Shown: piece by piece, positions 16,749 to 26,071 of the stretch
How positions within the stretch are numbered: position 1 is the first letter of the stretch
Layout: each line of letters starts with the position of its first letter
DNA from: Candidatus Aenigmatarchaeota archaeon
Lineage (GTDB): Archaea; Aenigmatarchaeota; Aenigmatarchaeia; QMZP01
Length of the DNA: 44,589 nucleotides
Direction of reading: 5' to 3'
Assembly: GCA_030670085.1 (NCBI GenBank)
Contig: DAOVCJ010000005.1
Location: 1-44,589, forward strand
The notes under the pieces: model-generated
Told to the model about the DNA's origin: nothing
The model's database searches: none
What the model saw: only the letters and a program-made list of their open reading frames with translations
Made by a program: the position numbers and the translations under genes

Positions 16749-17297
16749 TCACCTCCTTTTAGTGAAGTTGAGAATCCCTCTTTTCGAATCCCTAAGGGAG
16801 AATCTCTCCCCCTTCATCATACCCATTAATCTGTCTTTGCTCATTCTGTAACCTGATATGGAAACCAGCCCACCCGGTTTCAGTATCCTTCTCATCTCCC
16901 TTATTAGGGCCCTTTTATCACCGGTCTTGTAGAGAACACCGTAAAGCAGAGCAGCGTCTACACTCCCATTCCCAAGACCTGTCTCGAGGTCAGAGAATAT
17001 AGTATCCACGTTTTTCAGACCTCTTCTTTCCGCTTTCTTCTCAATTGTTTCAAGGGCAAGGGGATGAAGATCCAGGGCGTGAATCTCTCCGTCCTTACCA
17101 ACAATCTCAGCAGCTGCAATAGTGAAGTTCCCGGGACCGCAGCCAAAATCCAGAACAGAAAAACCCGACTTTATTCCCAAATCCTCCAGAACCTTCTTCG
17201 GATTTCTGAGAACGTCCCTTACTCCAGTGAAAAATCCAGCTGTCCTGAACACAAATCCAGGTGCTCTCCACTCTCCAAGGTCCGGGTCCCTGGCCAT
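16749..17297 (-). CDS. Class I SAM-dependent methyltransferase
   Basis: SVLDFGCGPGNFTIAAAEIVG motif I, IHALDLHPLAL, LKPGGLVSISGY. Confidence 0.92.
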   Translation of the reverse strand: MARDPDLGEWRAPGFVFRTAGFFTGVRDVLRNPKKVLEDLGIKSGFSVLDFGCGPGNFTIAAAEIVGKDGEIHALDLHPLALETIEKKAERRGLKNVDTIFSDLETGLGNGSVDAALLYGVLYKTGDKRALIREMRRILKPGGLVSISGYRMSKDRLMGMMKGERFSLRDSKRGILNFTKRR

Positions 17298-17329
17298 AAA
17301 ATCACCCAGCCTACCCTTACTGAAACCAA

Positions 17330-18139
17330 TTATTCTACAACCTTCTTGATTATATCTGTATCCATTTCCTTTAAATCTGTTTTAAATTTTGGTTTTATCC
17401 ATTTGATTCCGAAGTAAGCAATTATTGCAAGGATTATGAAGGGTATTTCAATTATGTAGGCATTTGGCAGTTCTGTAATGGGTTGCAGGCTGTAAACAAG
17501 CCACGGTATAATACCGTCAACCAGAGTTTTAAATAGGATTGACAACATAAGGTAGCCCGTCGCTTTCTTCCTTACAGCGTAGAGCACGAGTAGCGTTGAA
17601 AATACGTGTATGAACACTATAAATATCCTCTCTATTATCGGACCGAATATTATCCAGGAGCTTGCATTTAACTGTGAAATAATCACGGCCTGAAAGGCCT
17701 CGGGCAGCATTGTTATAATATCGGGAAATAGGACAAACATCAGGATATTTAGGAAGGAGGTTATCCCTAGGAACAGGGCCTCTATTGACCCGAAGCCTAT
17801 ACCAAAGGCTATTCCCTGTTTGTAGTTCATTTCCTTAAGCCTGGTTTTCAGGATTGCCAGGTAGGAGAAGCCTGATTCAAGGATGCCTGTTCTCAGACCT
17901 ACGTAAAGACCCATCACCAGTAAGACTGTCAGAAGACCGTATGGCTGCATGTAGAGGCTCAGCGGCTGTGTAATGGTGTAGTCCATCACAATCTTCACAG
18001 CAACAGCAATTATCCAAACCCCTGCCCCCCAGAGAAAGTAATTCAATCTTACGTGGGTTTTTCTCTTCCAGTAAAGGGGAATGAGGATTCCCACCAGAAT
18101 CATTCCGATTCCGCTGAGCAGGAGCATAGGGTTTACCAT
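17330..18139 (-). CDS. YhfC-family intramembrane protease-like membrane protein
   Basis: GIAFGIGFGSIEALFLG and RIFIVFIHVFSTLLVLYAV motifs. Confidence 0.8.
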   Translation of the reverse strand: MVNPMLLLSGIGMILVGILIPLYWKRKTHVRLNYFLWGAGVWIIAVAVKIVMDYTITQPLSLYMQPYGLLTVLLVMGLYVGLRTGILESGFSYLAILKTRLKEMNYKQGIAFGIGFGSIEALFLGITSFLNILMFVLFPDIITMLPEAFQAVIISQLNASSWIIFGPIIERIFIVFIHVFSTLLVLYAVRKKATGYLMLSILFKTLVDGIIPWLVYSLQPITELPNAYIIEIPFIILAIIAYFGIKWIKPKFKTDLKEMDTDIIKKVVE

Positions 18140-18143
18140 AAAA

Positions 18144-18362
18144 TCACTTCTCTTTATATTCCCTCTCCTTCTTTAAATCCCTTAACCTCTCCCGTATCAG
18201 GGAGAGCAGAACAACAACTATTCCTAGGAAGATTACGATAACCCCGGTCTTTATGAGCAGGGGGATATCCTCTGCAATGGCGAAATGGTATAGACCGTAA
18301 CCGAGCATTATCAGAATTCCCAGAACGAGCAACGAAACGCCAAGGATTCTAATGTTCTTCAT
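18144..18362 (-). CDS. Small two-TM membrane protein
   Basis: 72 aa, two hydrophobic helices, charged tail; directly upstream of yhfC-like gene. Confidence 0.7.
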   Translation of the reverse strand: MKNIRILGVSLLVLGILIMLGYGLYHFAIAEDIPLLIKTGVIVIFLGIVVVLLSLIRERLRDLKKEREYKEK

Positions 18363-18445
18363 TGGATAATATTTTACCTCAAGATTTTTATTGTTTTGCA
18401 GAGCAGGTTTAGCTAAAATTTATAGTAGAAAACCAAAATATAATC

Positions 18446-19354
18446 ATGCAGAGAAAAGAGAAGGAAACTGTGATTATTGCCCTGGGCGGGAACACGCTTC
18501 TAAAGGCAAAGGAGAAGTTCTCGATACACCAGGAAGTTGAACATATAGAGGAGGCGTGTAAGGAGATAAAGAAGATTATTGATGCGAATCGAAAGGTTGT
18601 TCTCACGCACGGGAACGGTCCCCAGGTTGGGGACATCCTTCTGCAGCAAAAGATTTCGAGAAAGCTTGTCCCTCCCATGCCACTGGACGTCTGCGGTGCC
18701 CAGACACAGGGGGAGATAGGCTATCTATTGCAAAGGTCCCTTGGAAACATTCTGAAAAAACCAGTTATCACAGTTATAACCCAGACACTGGTCAGCGAAA
18801 AGGACCCCGCCTTCAAGAACCCGACAAAATTTATAGGCCCATTCTTCAAGAAACCCGGTCCCGGTCTTGAGAGGGACAGTAACAGGGGATACAGGAGGGT
18901 TGTTCCCTCACCAGACCCGAAAAAAATAATCGAAGCCAAGGAGATTAAGAGACTCCTTAACGAGGGTTTCGTTGTTATTGCATGCGGAGGCGGTGGAGTT
19001 CCTGTTGTCAGAAAGCCCAAGGGGCTGGAGGGAGTGGAGGCTGTTATAGACAAGGACCTGGCGTCAGAGAGGCTTGCCACTGAAATTGGAGCGGATACCC
19101 TTCTCATACTGACGGATGTTGACGGTGTTTATCTTAACTATGGAAGACCCTCGGAAAGGATGCTTGATGAGGTTGGCCTGGCTGAGATAGAGAAATACGC
19201 AAAACAGGGCTATTTCCCTCCCGGCTCCATGGGACCAAAAATCCAGGCAGCTGTTCGATTCCTGCAGCACGGAGGCAAGAGGGTTGTGATAACGTCCCCA
19301 AAATTCGCTCTGGGGGCATTGAAAGGTAGGGGAGGGACAACCATAAGGAGATAG
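18446..19354 (+). CDS. arcC: Carbamate kinase
   Basis: VIIALGGNTLL, LTHGNGPQVG, CGGGGVPV, DKDLASERLA, GSMGPKIQAA. Confidence 0.95.
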   Translation: MQRKEKETVIIALGGNTLLKAKEKFSIHQEVEHIEEACKEIKKIIDANRKVVLTHGNGPQVGDILLQQKISRKLVPPMPLDVCGAQTQGEIGYLLQRSLGNILKKPVITVITQTLVSEKDPAFKNPTKFIGPFFKKPGPGLERDSNRGYRRVVPSPDPKKIIEAKEIKRLLNEGFVVIACGGGGVPVVRKPKGLEGVEAVIDKDLASERLATEIGADTLLILTDVDGVYLNYGRPSERMLDEVGLAEIEKYAKQGYFPPGSMGPKIQAAVRFLQHGGKRVVITSPKFALGALKGRGGTTIRR

Positions 19355-19355
19355 C

Positions 19356-20267
19356 ATGAAGCGAGTGAAACATCTGCTTTCGGTGAATGATTTGAGTGTG
19401 AAGGAAATCGAGGCAATATTCAGGAAGACAGATCATCTTAAAAAACCGAAACCCCTTCTGAAGAACAAGACCCTTGCAATGCTCTTTGCAAAACCATCCA
19501 CAAGAACGAGGGTTTCTTTCGAAGTCGCCATGACCCAGCTTGGCGGGCATGCAATTGACCTGGATTTTGGGGATTTGCAGGTTAAGAGGGGGGAGACCAT
19601 TGCAGACACCGCAAGGGTTTTAAGCAGATACGTTGACGGGATAATGGCAAGGCTTTTTGCGCACAAGGATATAATCGAGCTTGCGAATAACTCCAGGGTT
19701 CCTGTGATAAACGGTTTGACAGACCTTCTCCATCCCTGCCAGGCCCTGGCTGATATATATACTATAAAGAAGAGGTTCAGGCGGTTGAAGGGATTGAAGC
19801 TCGTCTACCTCGGGGACGGGAGCAACAATGTTACCCATTCCCTCATGTTAATATGCTCGAAACTGGGAATCGATATGACTGTTTCATGCCCGAAAAAATA
19901 TTTCCCGGACATGGATATCGCAAAACAAACCCTTGAAAACTGCAAGAAATCCGGATGTGATTTCAAGGTCGTGACCAGCCCCAAGGAAGCTGCAAAGGAT
20001 GCAGACGTTCTTTATACAGATTCCTGGATATCAATGGGTGAAGAAGGCGAGAAGGAGGAGAGGATTGGAGTCTTCGCCCCATACCAGCTGGATTCCGAGC
20101 TAGTGAAGCTCGCAAAAAAGAGCTGCATTGTCATGCATTGTCTGCCTGCCCACAGGGGTTATGAGATCAAATCAGAGGTTATGGATGGTAAAAAATCTGT
20201 TATATTTGACCAGGCAGAGAACAGGCTCCATACAGAAAGGGGAATCCTAGCACTCCTTCTAAGATAA
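19356..20267 (+). CDS. argF: Ornithine carbamoyltransferase
   Basis: STRTR carbamoyl-phosphate motif, HPCQALAD, MHCLPAHRG; abuts arcC. Confidence 0.94.
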   Translation: MKRVKHLLSVNDLSVKEIEAIFRKTDHLKKPKPLLKNKTLAMLFAKPSTRTRVSFEVAMTQLGGHAIDLDFGDLQVKRGETIADTARVLSRYVDGIMARLFAHKDIIELANNSRVPVINGLTDLLHPCQALADIYTIKKRFRRLKGLKLVYLGDGSNNVTHSLMLICSKLGIDMTVSCPKKYFPDMDIAKQTLENCKKSGCDFKVVTSPKEAAKDADVLYTDSWISMGEEGEKEERIGVFAPYQLDSELVKLAKKSCIVMHCLPAHRGYEIKSEVMDGKKSVIFDQAENRLHTERGILALLLR

Positions 20268-20268
20268 C

Positions 20269-20301
20269 ATTACATAAGCACTACATAAACATTACAAAAC
20301 T
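20269..20301 (+). promoter_or_regulatory. Three 11-bp direct repeats upstream of the giant vWA gene
   Basis: ATTACATAAGC ACTACATAAAC ATTACAAAACT, ~30 bp upstream of a TATA-like element CATATTTAAAAC. Confidence 0.35.
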
Positions 20302-20363
20302 ATTTTCGCAACATACATATTTAAAACTAATCATCAGAATTTAATCAAATCAAAAATAGTGAT

Positions 20364-23300
20364 ATGGTGGATATTCTGAACAAAAAGGGCTTTGTAAAGA
20401 TTGGTGTTGGAGCTGGTTTCATAATCGCCATAACAGTTCTTTTGTTCTTTTCCTCTTCTCTCCTAACCCAGATCGCAGCCCCCACTGACTTATCAGGAAA
20501 CATGGTTGATTCTATAGGAGGAAACCAAGGCACGAGCACAAACAAGCCTGTTCTGATAGACGTTACCAGGCTAGGAGATGAAGGAAACGATGGGGAGAAT
20601 GACGAGACAGGAGAATCAGAGGAAGATGAATCAGACGATGATAATAATGATGAACCCGTTTTCATTTCAGGCGGTGGCTTCTTTGGAGGGGGCGGTGGAG
20701 GTATAGCATGCTGTCCGCCACCCACACATAAGGTGTGTGATTATGGCCAGCAGGCCTGTGTTGTGGTTCAGGGTCCTGGAGATGATGAATGCACAACGGA
20801 TGAAGACTGTTACTGTGATCCAAAAACACCTGGATACTGGGAGAACCACCTGAGCGAGGCAGAAGGCCTTCTTGACTGTGTGCATGATAATTACGACGTT
20901 TTCGATGATGTTGAAAACCAGAGCGATATAACCTACGTTCTGGAATGCAGCGGTAACTGTTCGAATATGTTCAATAAGCTGAAGAAGTTCCTTCTTGCAA
21001 CCATCCTGAATATATGCGCTGATTACTTCGACCTTGACGATGCCTATGATGGAGAGACGATTGAATACTGGATAGACCAGTCAGTTGCAGAGGTTGAGAA
21101 CGGGGAAAGCGAGATGGATGAATACTACAAGGACGCGCTGGACGCTATACTTAATGGCGATCTTGAGTGCAACCCAGAAAGTCACACAGTGTGTAATTAT
21201 ATCGACATGAGATGTGATTCTGTAGTGGGGTCAGGTGATGATGAGTGCGTAACATATGAGGATTGTATAGAAGAGTGCATACCACCCTACCTGGAGGTTG
21301 ACAAGACAGCGGAACCAATCGAGGTCATCTGTGAGGAGGTAACCATAACACTTGAGGTTTCTGGAGAGGGAGAGATATGTGATGGGTTTTACCCGGTGGA
21401 TGTTGTCCTTGTTTTTGACAACTCAGGAAGCATGGATGATGACGGATGGGATGATAATATAAGCGACTGGCAGCCAATAGGTGACGCGAAGATAGCTGCA
21501 AAGGCCTTCGCTGATTTGCTGGGAACAAATGATAAGGCCGCTCTGGTTTCATTTAACACTGTTGCAACCCTTGAGCAGGGACTCACATTCGATAAGAACG
21601 CTGTCAAGTCCGCTATAGATGGTATGAGCGCCGGTGGCTGGACCAACATGAGCCAGGGCATTGATTACGGAACCCAAGAATTAGTCAGCAACGGAAGGAC
21701 AGACACACCATGGATTGAAATCCTTCTTTCGGATGGGAACAACAACTGTGGCATGAAGAACCCACCCGCGGACTGTCATCAAAGGGTTTTTGACAGTGCT
21801 CAGGAAGCAGCAGATAACGGGATTGTGATATACACGATTGCCCTTGGGAATAACTCAAACCAGAGCCTTATGCAGGATATCGCAAACATAACGGGCGGGA
21901 AGTTCTACTATGCCCCGGACAGTGAGGATCTGCAGGAAATCTATGAGGAGATAGCAGAGGAGGTCACAACCATGGCAGGGACAAACATTGTTGTTATAGA
22001 TTACCTTCCAAGTTATGTTGAGTTGAATGAGTCAACCCTGCCTCCTGAATGCGTGTATGATGATATTGAAAGGAAAATAACATGCGAACTTGATGACCTG
22101 CACATAAACGAGACCGTGACAATCACATTCAATATTTACCTTCACCAGTTCGGTTACATCCTGACAAACGTTTATCCTGATTCTGGTGTCGAATACCTGA
22201 ACTACAACGGAACCACTGTTTTCGAGGAATTCCCAGAGACCTATGTAACATCTCTCGATTGTGATCACACAGTCTGCAATTACATTAATATGACATGTGA
22301 CACTGTTCTAGAACCAGGTGATGACGAATGTGTCACTTTCGATGACTGTGCCCAACATACTGTATGTGATTACATCGGACAGGTCTGTGCTATAATGGAA
22401 GGAGCAGGAGATGATGAATGCTCAGACTACAGTGACTGTTTCCACACAGAATGCGCTGAAGGATACTGTATAGATGTTCAGGGAGTAGGTGATGATCAGT
22501 GTGAAACAGACTCCGAGTGCAGGCACCATGAATGTAATTATGTAGACTTTATCTGTGAAGAGATCTTTGATATCGGTACCAACGAGTGCCAGACCTTCCA
22601 GGACTGCCCGCAACATAAGGTTTGTGACTTCGTAAATGAACTGTGCATAATAGCTGAAGGTTCAGGAGATGATGAATGCCAGACCTTTGATGACTGTTAT
22701 TACTGCGGTGATGGAATCCTGGACCCAGGAGAAGAATGCGAAATAGCTGGAGATTACGCAGGATGGGGCCCGTGGGGACACGAATACACATGCAAAGAGG
22801 ATAACACCTATTACCACTGCGTGGATTGCCAGTATGAGCATGTGAATGAGTGTAACTATTACTGCTCAGGAGACCCGTCATGTGATGGTATACCGCCAAT
22901 GACATACCTGGAAACATGCACTGCTTATGGTTATGATTACCTGCAGGATTACTGTAACGAAGTTTGTGAGCTGGAGGATAATAACTGCGAGGATGATTAT
23001 TATGGCTGCACTTCAGAACCCGAATGCGATGAATTGGAACCAGATACAGAATATTGTAATTACATGTGTCAGTACAAGCCATTGCACACAGAGTGTAATT
23101 ACCAGGCTCAGACCTGTGAATTGGTTGCGTCTCCAGGAACAAACGAGTGCGAGACCTTCGAAGACTGTCCCCAGCATAGAGAATGTGATTATCAGTTAGA
23201 GCAGTGTGTTATAGTTGAAGGTTCAGGAGATGACGAATGCCTTGTGTGGGAAGATTGCTATTACTGCGGTGATGGAACAGTCACATCACCCGAGGAATGC

Positions 23301-24890
23301 GAACTACCAGAAACGGATGACAATGAGTACTGTTCACAGACCACTTCGGGTTGTTCAGGTCACAAACTTGGAGTGAGAGATTCCTATGGTTTCTGTGATG
23401 AATACTGTGGCTGCATAGATGACCTGTTCAGCTACTCCTGTGTGGAGGGAGAGTGTGGAGCAGAGTGTGACGAGGACAGCGACTGTCCCTGCCCGCAAGA
23501 TGGGTGCATAGGGCCCGATTACTACGATTATCCTGACTATGGGGAATGCACAGAAGACTGCATGTGTGATGTTGATGAAACGCCCTGTGATGGACCATGC
23601 AAACCAACCATAACCCCAGATGATCCGAGATGTACTCACTATGAATGCGATTATATCGGGCAAGCATGTGTTTTAGCAGAGGGAGAAGCACCTGACGAGT
23701 GTTCCACCTACATGGATTGTATCCACACTGAATGCAACTATGTAAATTTGACCTGTGATATTGTTGAAGCACCGGGAATATACGAATGTATAATCTTCAG
23801 TGACTGCCCGCAGCACACAGAGTGCGATTATATCGGACAGGCATGCATTATAGCAGAGGGAGAAGAGGCAGACGAATGCATAACATATAGCGACTGTCTA
23901 CATACAGAGTGTAATTACATTAATATGACATGTGATTTAGTTGAGACCCCCGGGATTTACGAGTGTGAGACCTTCAGTGACTGCCCACAACACACTATTT
24001 GTGACTATGTTGGACAAGCGTGTGTCATAGTGGAGGGTGAAGGGAAAGATGAATGCTCTACTTATGACGACTGCATCCACACTGTCTGCAGTGACATGAC
24101 CTGTATAACCAATTTGTCCCCTGGAACAGACGAATGTGACACAGATGAGGATTGCTACTATTACACATGCCAAGGCATGTCCTGTGTGGTAGTTCCTGGT
24201 TTTGAATCAGATGAATGTGCTGATGACAGTGACTGCACTGATTACATATGCAATTACGATAACCTTACATGTGACGCTGTTGCAGGAAGCGGTTACGTGG
24301 AGTGCGAGACCTTCGAAGACTGTCCTCAACACAGTGTGTGTGACTTCGTAAATGAACTGTGCATAGTAGTTGAAGGAGCAGGAGATGATGAATGCCAGAC
24401 CTTCGATGACTGCTATTACTGCGGTGATGGAGTTTTGGACCCAGGAGAAGAATGCGAAATCGCAGGAGATTATGCAGGATGGGGCCCATGGGGACACGAA
24501 TACACATGCAAAGAGGATAACACCTATTACCATTGCGTGGACTGCCAGTATGAGCATGTGAATGAGTGTAACTATTACTGCTCTGGAGATTTTGAATGTG
24601 ATGGCATACCACCAATGACATACCTGGAAACGTGCACTGCTTATGGTTACGATTACCTGCAGGATTACTGTAACGAAGTTTGTGAACTGGAGGATAATAA
24701 CTGCGAGGATGATTATTATGGCTGCACTTCAGAACCCGAATGCGATGAATTGGAACCAGATACAGGAGATTGTAATTACATGTGCGAGTACAAGCCATTG
24801 CACGCAGAGTGTAATTACCAGACTCAGACCTGTGACTTGGTTGCGTCCCCAGGTGTGAACGAGTGCCAGACCTTCGAAGACTGTCCATGA
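20364..24890 (+). CDS. Giant Cys-rich surface protein: N-terminal TM, acidic linker, PGYWxNH-type domain, vWA domain, ~19 four-Cys repeats; 3' end apparently truncated
   Basis: TPGYWENH..., VDVVLVFDNSGSM MIDAS motif, repeats of HxxC(N/D)YxxxxC..GxxDECxxxxDC; ends abruptly inside a repeat unit. Confidence 0.85.
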   Translation: MVDILNKKGFVKIGVGAGFIIAITVLLFFSSSLLTQIAAPTDLSGNMVDSIGGNQGTSTNKPVLIDVTRLGDEGNDGENDETGESEEDESDDDNNDEPVFISGGGFFGGGGGGIACCPPPTHKVCDYGQQACVVVQGPGDDECTTDEDCYCDPKTPGYWENHLSEAEGLLDCVHDNYDVFDDVENQSDITYVLECSGNCSNMFNKLKKFLLATILNICADYFDLDDAYDGETIEYWIDQSVAEVENGESEMDEYYKDALDAILNGDLECNPESHTVCNYIDMRCDSVVGSGDDECVTYEDCIEECIPPYLEVDKTAEPIEVICEEVTITLEVSGEGEICDGFYPVDVVLVFDNSGSMDDDGWDDNISDWQPIGDAKIAAKAFADLLGTNDKAALVSFNTVATLEQGLTFDKNAVKSAIDGMSAGGWTNMSQGIDYGTQELVSNGRTDTPWIEILLSDGNNNCGMKNPPADCHQRVFDSAQEAADNGIVIYTIALGNNSNQSLMQDIANITGGKFYYAPDSEDLQEIYEEIAEEVTTMAGTNIVVIDYLPSYVELNESTLPPECVYDDIERKITCELDDLHINETVTITFNIYLHQFGYILTNVYPDSGVEYLNYNGTTVFEEFPETYVTSLDCDHTVCNYINMTCDTVLEPGDDECVTFDDCAQHTVCDYIGQVCAIMEGAGDDECSDYSDCFHTECAEGYCIDVQGVGDDQCETDSECRHHECNYVDFICEEIFDIGTNECQTFQDCPQHKVCDFVNELCIIAEGSGDDECQTFDDCYYCGDGILDPGEECEIAGDYAGWGPWGHEYTCKEDNTYYHCVDCQYEHVNECNYYCSGDPSCDGIPPMTYLETCTAYGYDYLQDYCNEVCELEDNNCEDDYYGCTSEPECDELEPDTEYCNYMCQYKPLHTECNYQAQTCELVASPGTNECETFEDCPQHRECDYQLEQCVIVEGSGDDECLVWEDCYYCGDGTVTSPEECELPETDDNEYCSQTTSGCSGHKLGVRDSYGFCDEYCGCIDDLFSYSCVEGECGAECDEDSDCPCPQDGCIGPDYYDYPDYGECTEDCMCDVDETPCDGPCKPTITPDDPRCTHYECDYIGQACVLAEGEAPDECSTYMDCIHTECNYVNLTCDIVEAPGIYECIIFSDCPQHTECDYIGQACIIAEGEEADECITYSDCLHTECNYINMTCDLVETPGIYECETFSDCPQHTICDYVGQACVIVEGEGKDECSTYDDCIHTVCSDMTCITNLSPGTDECDTDEDCYYYTCQGMSCVVVPGFESDECADDSDCTDYICNYDNLTCDAVAGSGYVECETFEDCPQHSVCDFVNELCIVVEGAGDDECQTFDDCYYCGDGVLDPGEECEIAGDYAGWGPWGHEYTCKEDNTYYHCVDCQYEHVNECNYYCSGDFECDGIPPMTYLETCTAYGYDYLQDYCNEVCELEDNNCEDDYYGCTSEPECDELEPDTGDCNYMCEYKPLHAECNYQTQTCDLVASPGVNECQTFEDCP
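22611..23170 (+). repeat. Copy 1 of ~560-bp direct repeat inside the giant gene
   Basis: Near-identical and gap-free to 24327..24886 at a constant offset of 1716 bp. Confidence 0.9.
24327..24886 (+). repeat. Copy 2 of ~560-bp direct repeat inside the giant gene
   Basis: Colinear with 22611..23170 (shared TGTGACTTCGTAAATGAACTGTGCATA through GACTGTCC). Confidence 0.9.
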
Positions 24891-24920
24891 ATGTCTGGTT
24901 TGGGAAGATTGCTATTATTC
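24889..24920 (+). pseudogene. Out-of-frame remnant of the giant gene's next repeat
   Basis: GAATGTCTGGTTTGGGAAGATTGCTATTAT matches GAATGCCTTGTGTGGGAAGATTGCTATTAC at 23235. Confidence 0.75.
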
Positions 24921-24927
24921 TCAGTAT

Positions 24928-25467
24928 CTATTCTCCCTGGAACGCGTAGAATCTTTTCTTCGCAAGAATGTACCCAAGACTTAAACCAAGGATTATCGAG
25001 AAAATCACTAATCCTATAACATGCCAGTAAGGCAGATAAGCAGTCTGTGCACCTACCTCTGGCGGAAGGGTACCTGCCACTTCTCCCATCATATCCCCTG
25101 CCCTTGTCATCAAAGGAGACGATTTGTAAACAGTAGTCTGTATGAAATCGTAGGATGTTAACAGAATAGCAAAAGCTGATAAAACAAGCACGACCCATAT
25201 CTTGGTTTCACCCGGGTTCAGGACATCCTTCCCCTTCCTAGTCAGTTCGTAGTACTTCCACTTATGTCCATCATCCTTCTGAACAACCAGATCTGCCCTG
25301 GAGAGGTTATCCAGGTGCTCCTTTATGGTGGATGGTGACATCCCGAACTCCTTTGAGAGCTCGGTAAGCATCTTCCTCCTCCTGGCCAGGCTTTTCAGAA
25401 TCCCCACACGGGTATCAGAAGCAAGGGTCTTGAACGTCTCCCTGTCCAGTGTGATCTTATCTTCCAT
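24928..25467 (-). CDS. Winged-helix (ArsR-type) transcriptional regulator with C-terminal TM helices
   Basis: LASDTRVGILKSLARRRKMLTELSKEFGMSPSTIKEHLDNLSRADLV, then two hydrophobic helices. Confidence 0.88.
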   Translation of the reverse strand: MEDKITLDRETFKTLASDTRVGILKSLARRRKMLTELSKEFGMSPSTIKEHLDNLSRADLVVQKDDGHKWKYYELTRKGKDVLNPGETKIWVVLVLSAFAILLTSYDFIQTTVYKSSPLMTRAGDMMGEVAGTLPPEVGAQTAYLPYWHVIGLVIFSIILGLSLGYILAKKRFYAFQGE

Positions 25468-25574
25468 AAAACCAAATCCCCAATATTTAATTCTTTCCGA
25501 ATGCTTTTATAAGATTTCTGATTTTGTGCGGTTTTTACCTAAACTTTATATCGCGCCTGAAACAAATTATAAAC

Positions 25575-25817
25575 ATGGCGAAGTCCACAACCCTTGACAA
25601 GCTCGCAAAGGTACTGGACAGGGCTGCCAAGCTCCTGAGGGGTCCCTACAAGAAAGTTTCTGGGGCAGTGGTTGCTGCACTGTTCGGAGCAGTTCTGAAG
25701 CTCACCCAGATAACAGAAACCTTCCCTCCACCAGCAGATATGATAGGAAACGTAATAATCTTTGCCGCTGTTCTGTTCATAGCAGTGGATCTGTGCAGGG
25801 GTGGATTACTCGATTAA
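25575..25817 (+). CDS. Small membrane protein
   Basis: MAKSTTLDKLAKVLDRAAKLLRGPYKKVSG... with hydrophobic C-terminus; promoter-like upstream. Confidence 0.65.
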   Translation: MAKSTTLDKLAKVLDRAAKLLRGPYKKVSGAVVAALFGAVLKLTQITETFPPPADMIGNVIIFAAVLFIAVDLCRGGLLD

Positions 25818-25861
25818 GTCTTGAAAATCATGTTTTTAAAAATTCCCACAAAGATTTATGT

Positions 25862-26071
25862 ATGCCGGGAAGAGGGTATACAGTAGAGGAAGCAGAAGAA
25901 TTGCTAGAAACTGCATTGGAGTTTAATAAATATTCAGACAGTGAAGAGAAACTTAAACCACCGTATTCAACAGAAAAAGCCCGTTCTATTTTGAGAAAAA
26001 TAAAAAAATATCCCGAATTCTTTAACAAAGAAATTAAAAAACTCGAGTTAAGTATAAAGGAAATGAAATAA
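25862..26071 (+). CDS. Hypothetical protein
   Basis: MPGRGYTVEEAEELLETALEFNKYSDSEEKL..., 69 aa from internal ATG. Confidence 0.55.
   Translation: MPGRGYTVEEAEELLETALEFNKYSDSEEKLKPPYSTEKARSILRKIKKYPEFFNKEIKKLELSIKEMK

Noticed and set aside
22549-24888. Antisense ORFs 22549..23142 and 24265..24888 on the minus strand
   Set aside because: Shadow ORFs of the Cys-rich repeat gene; similar to each other only because the underlying DNA is duplicated
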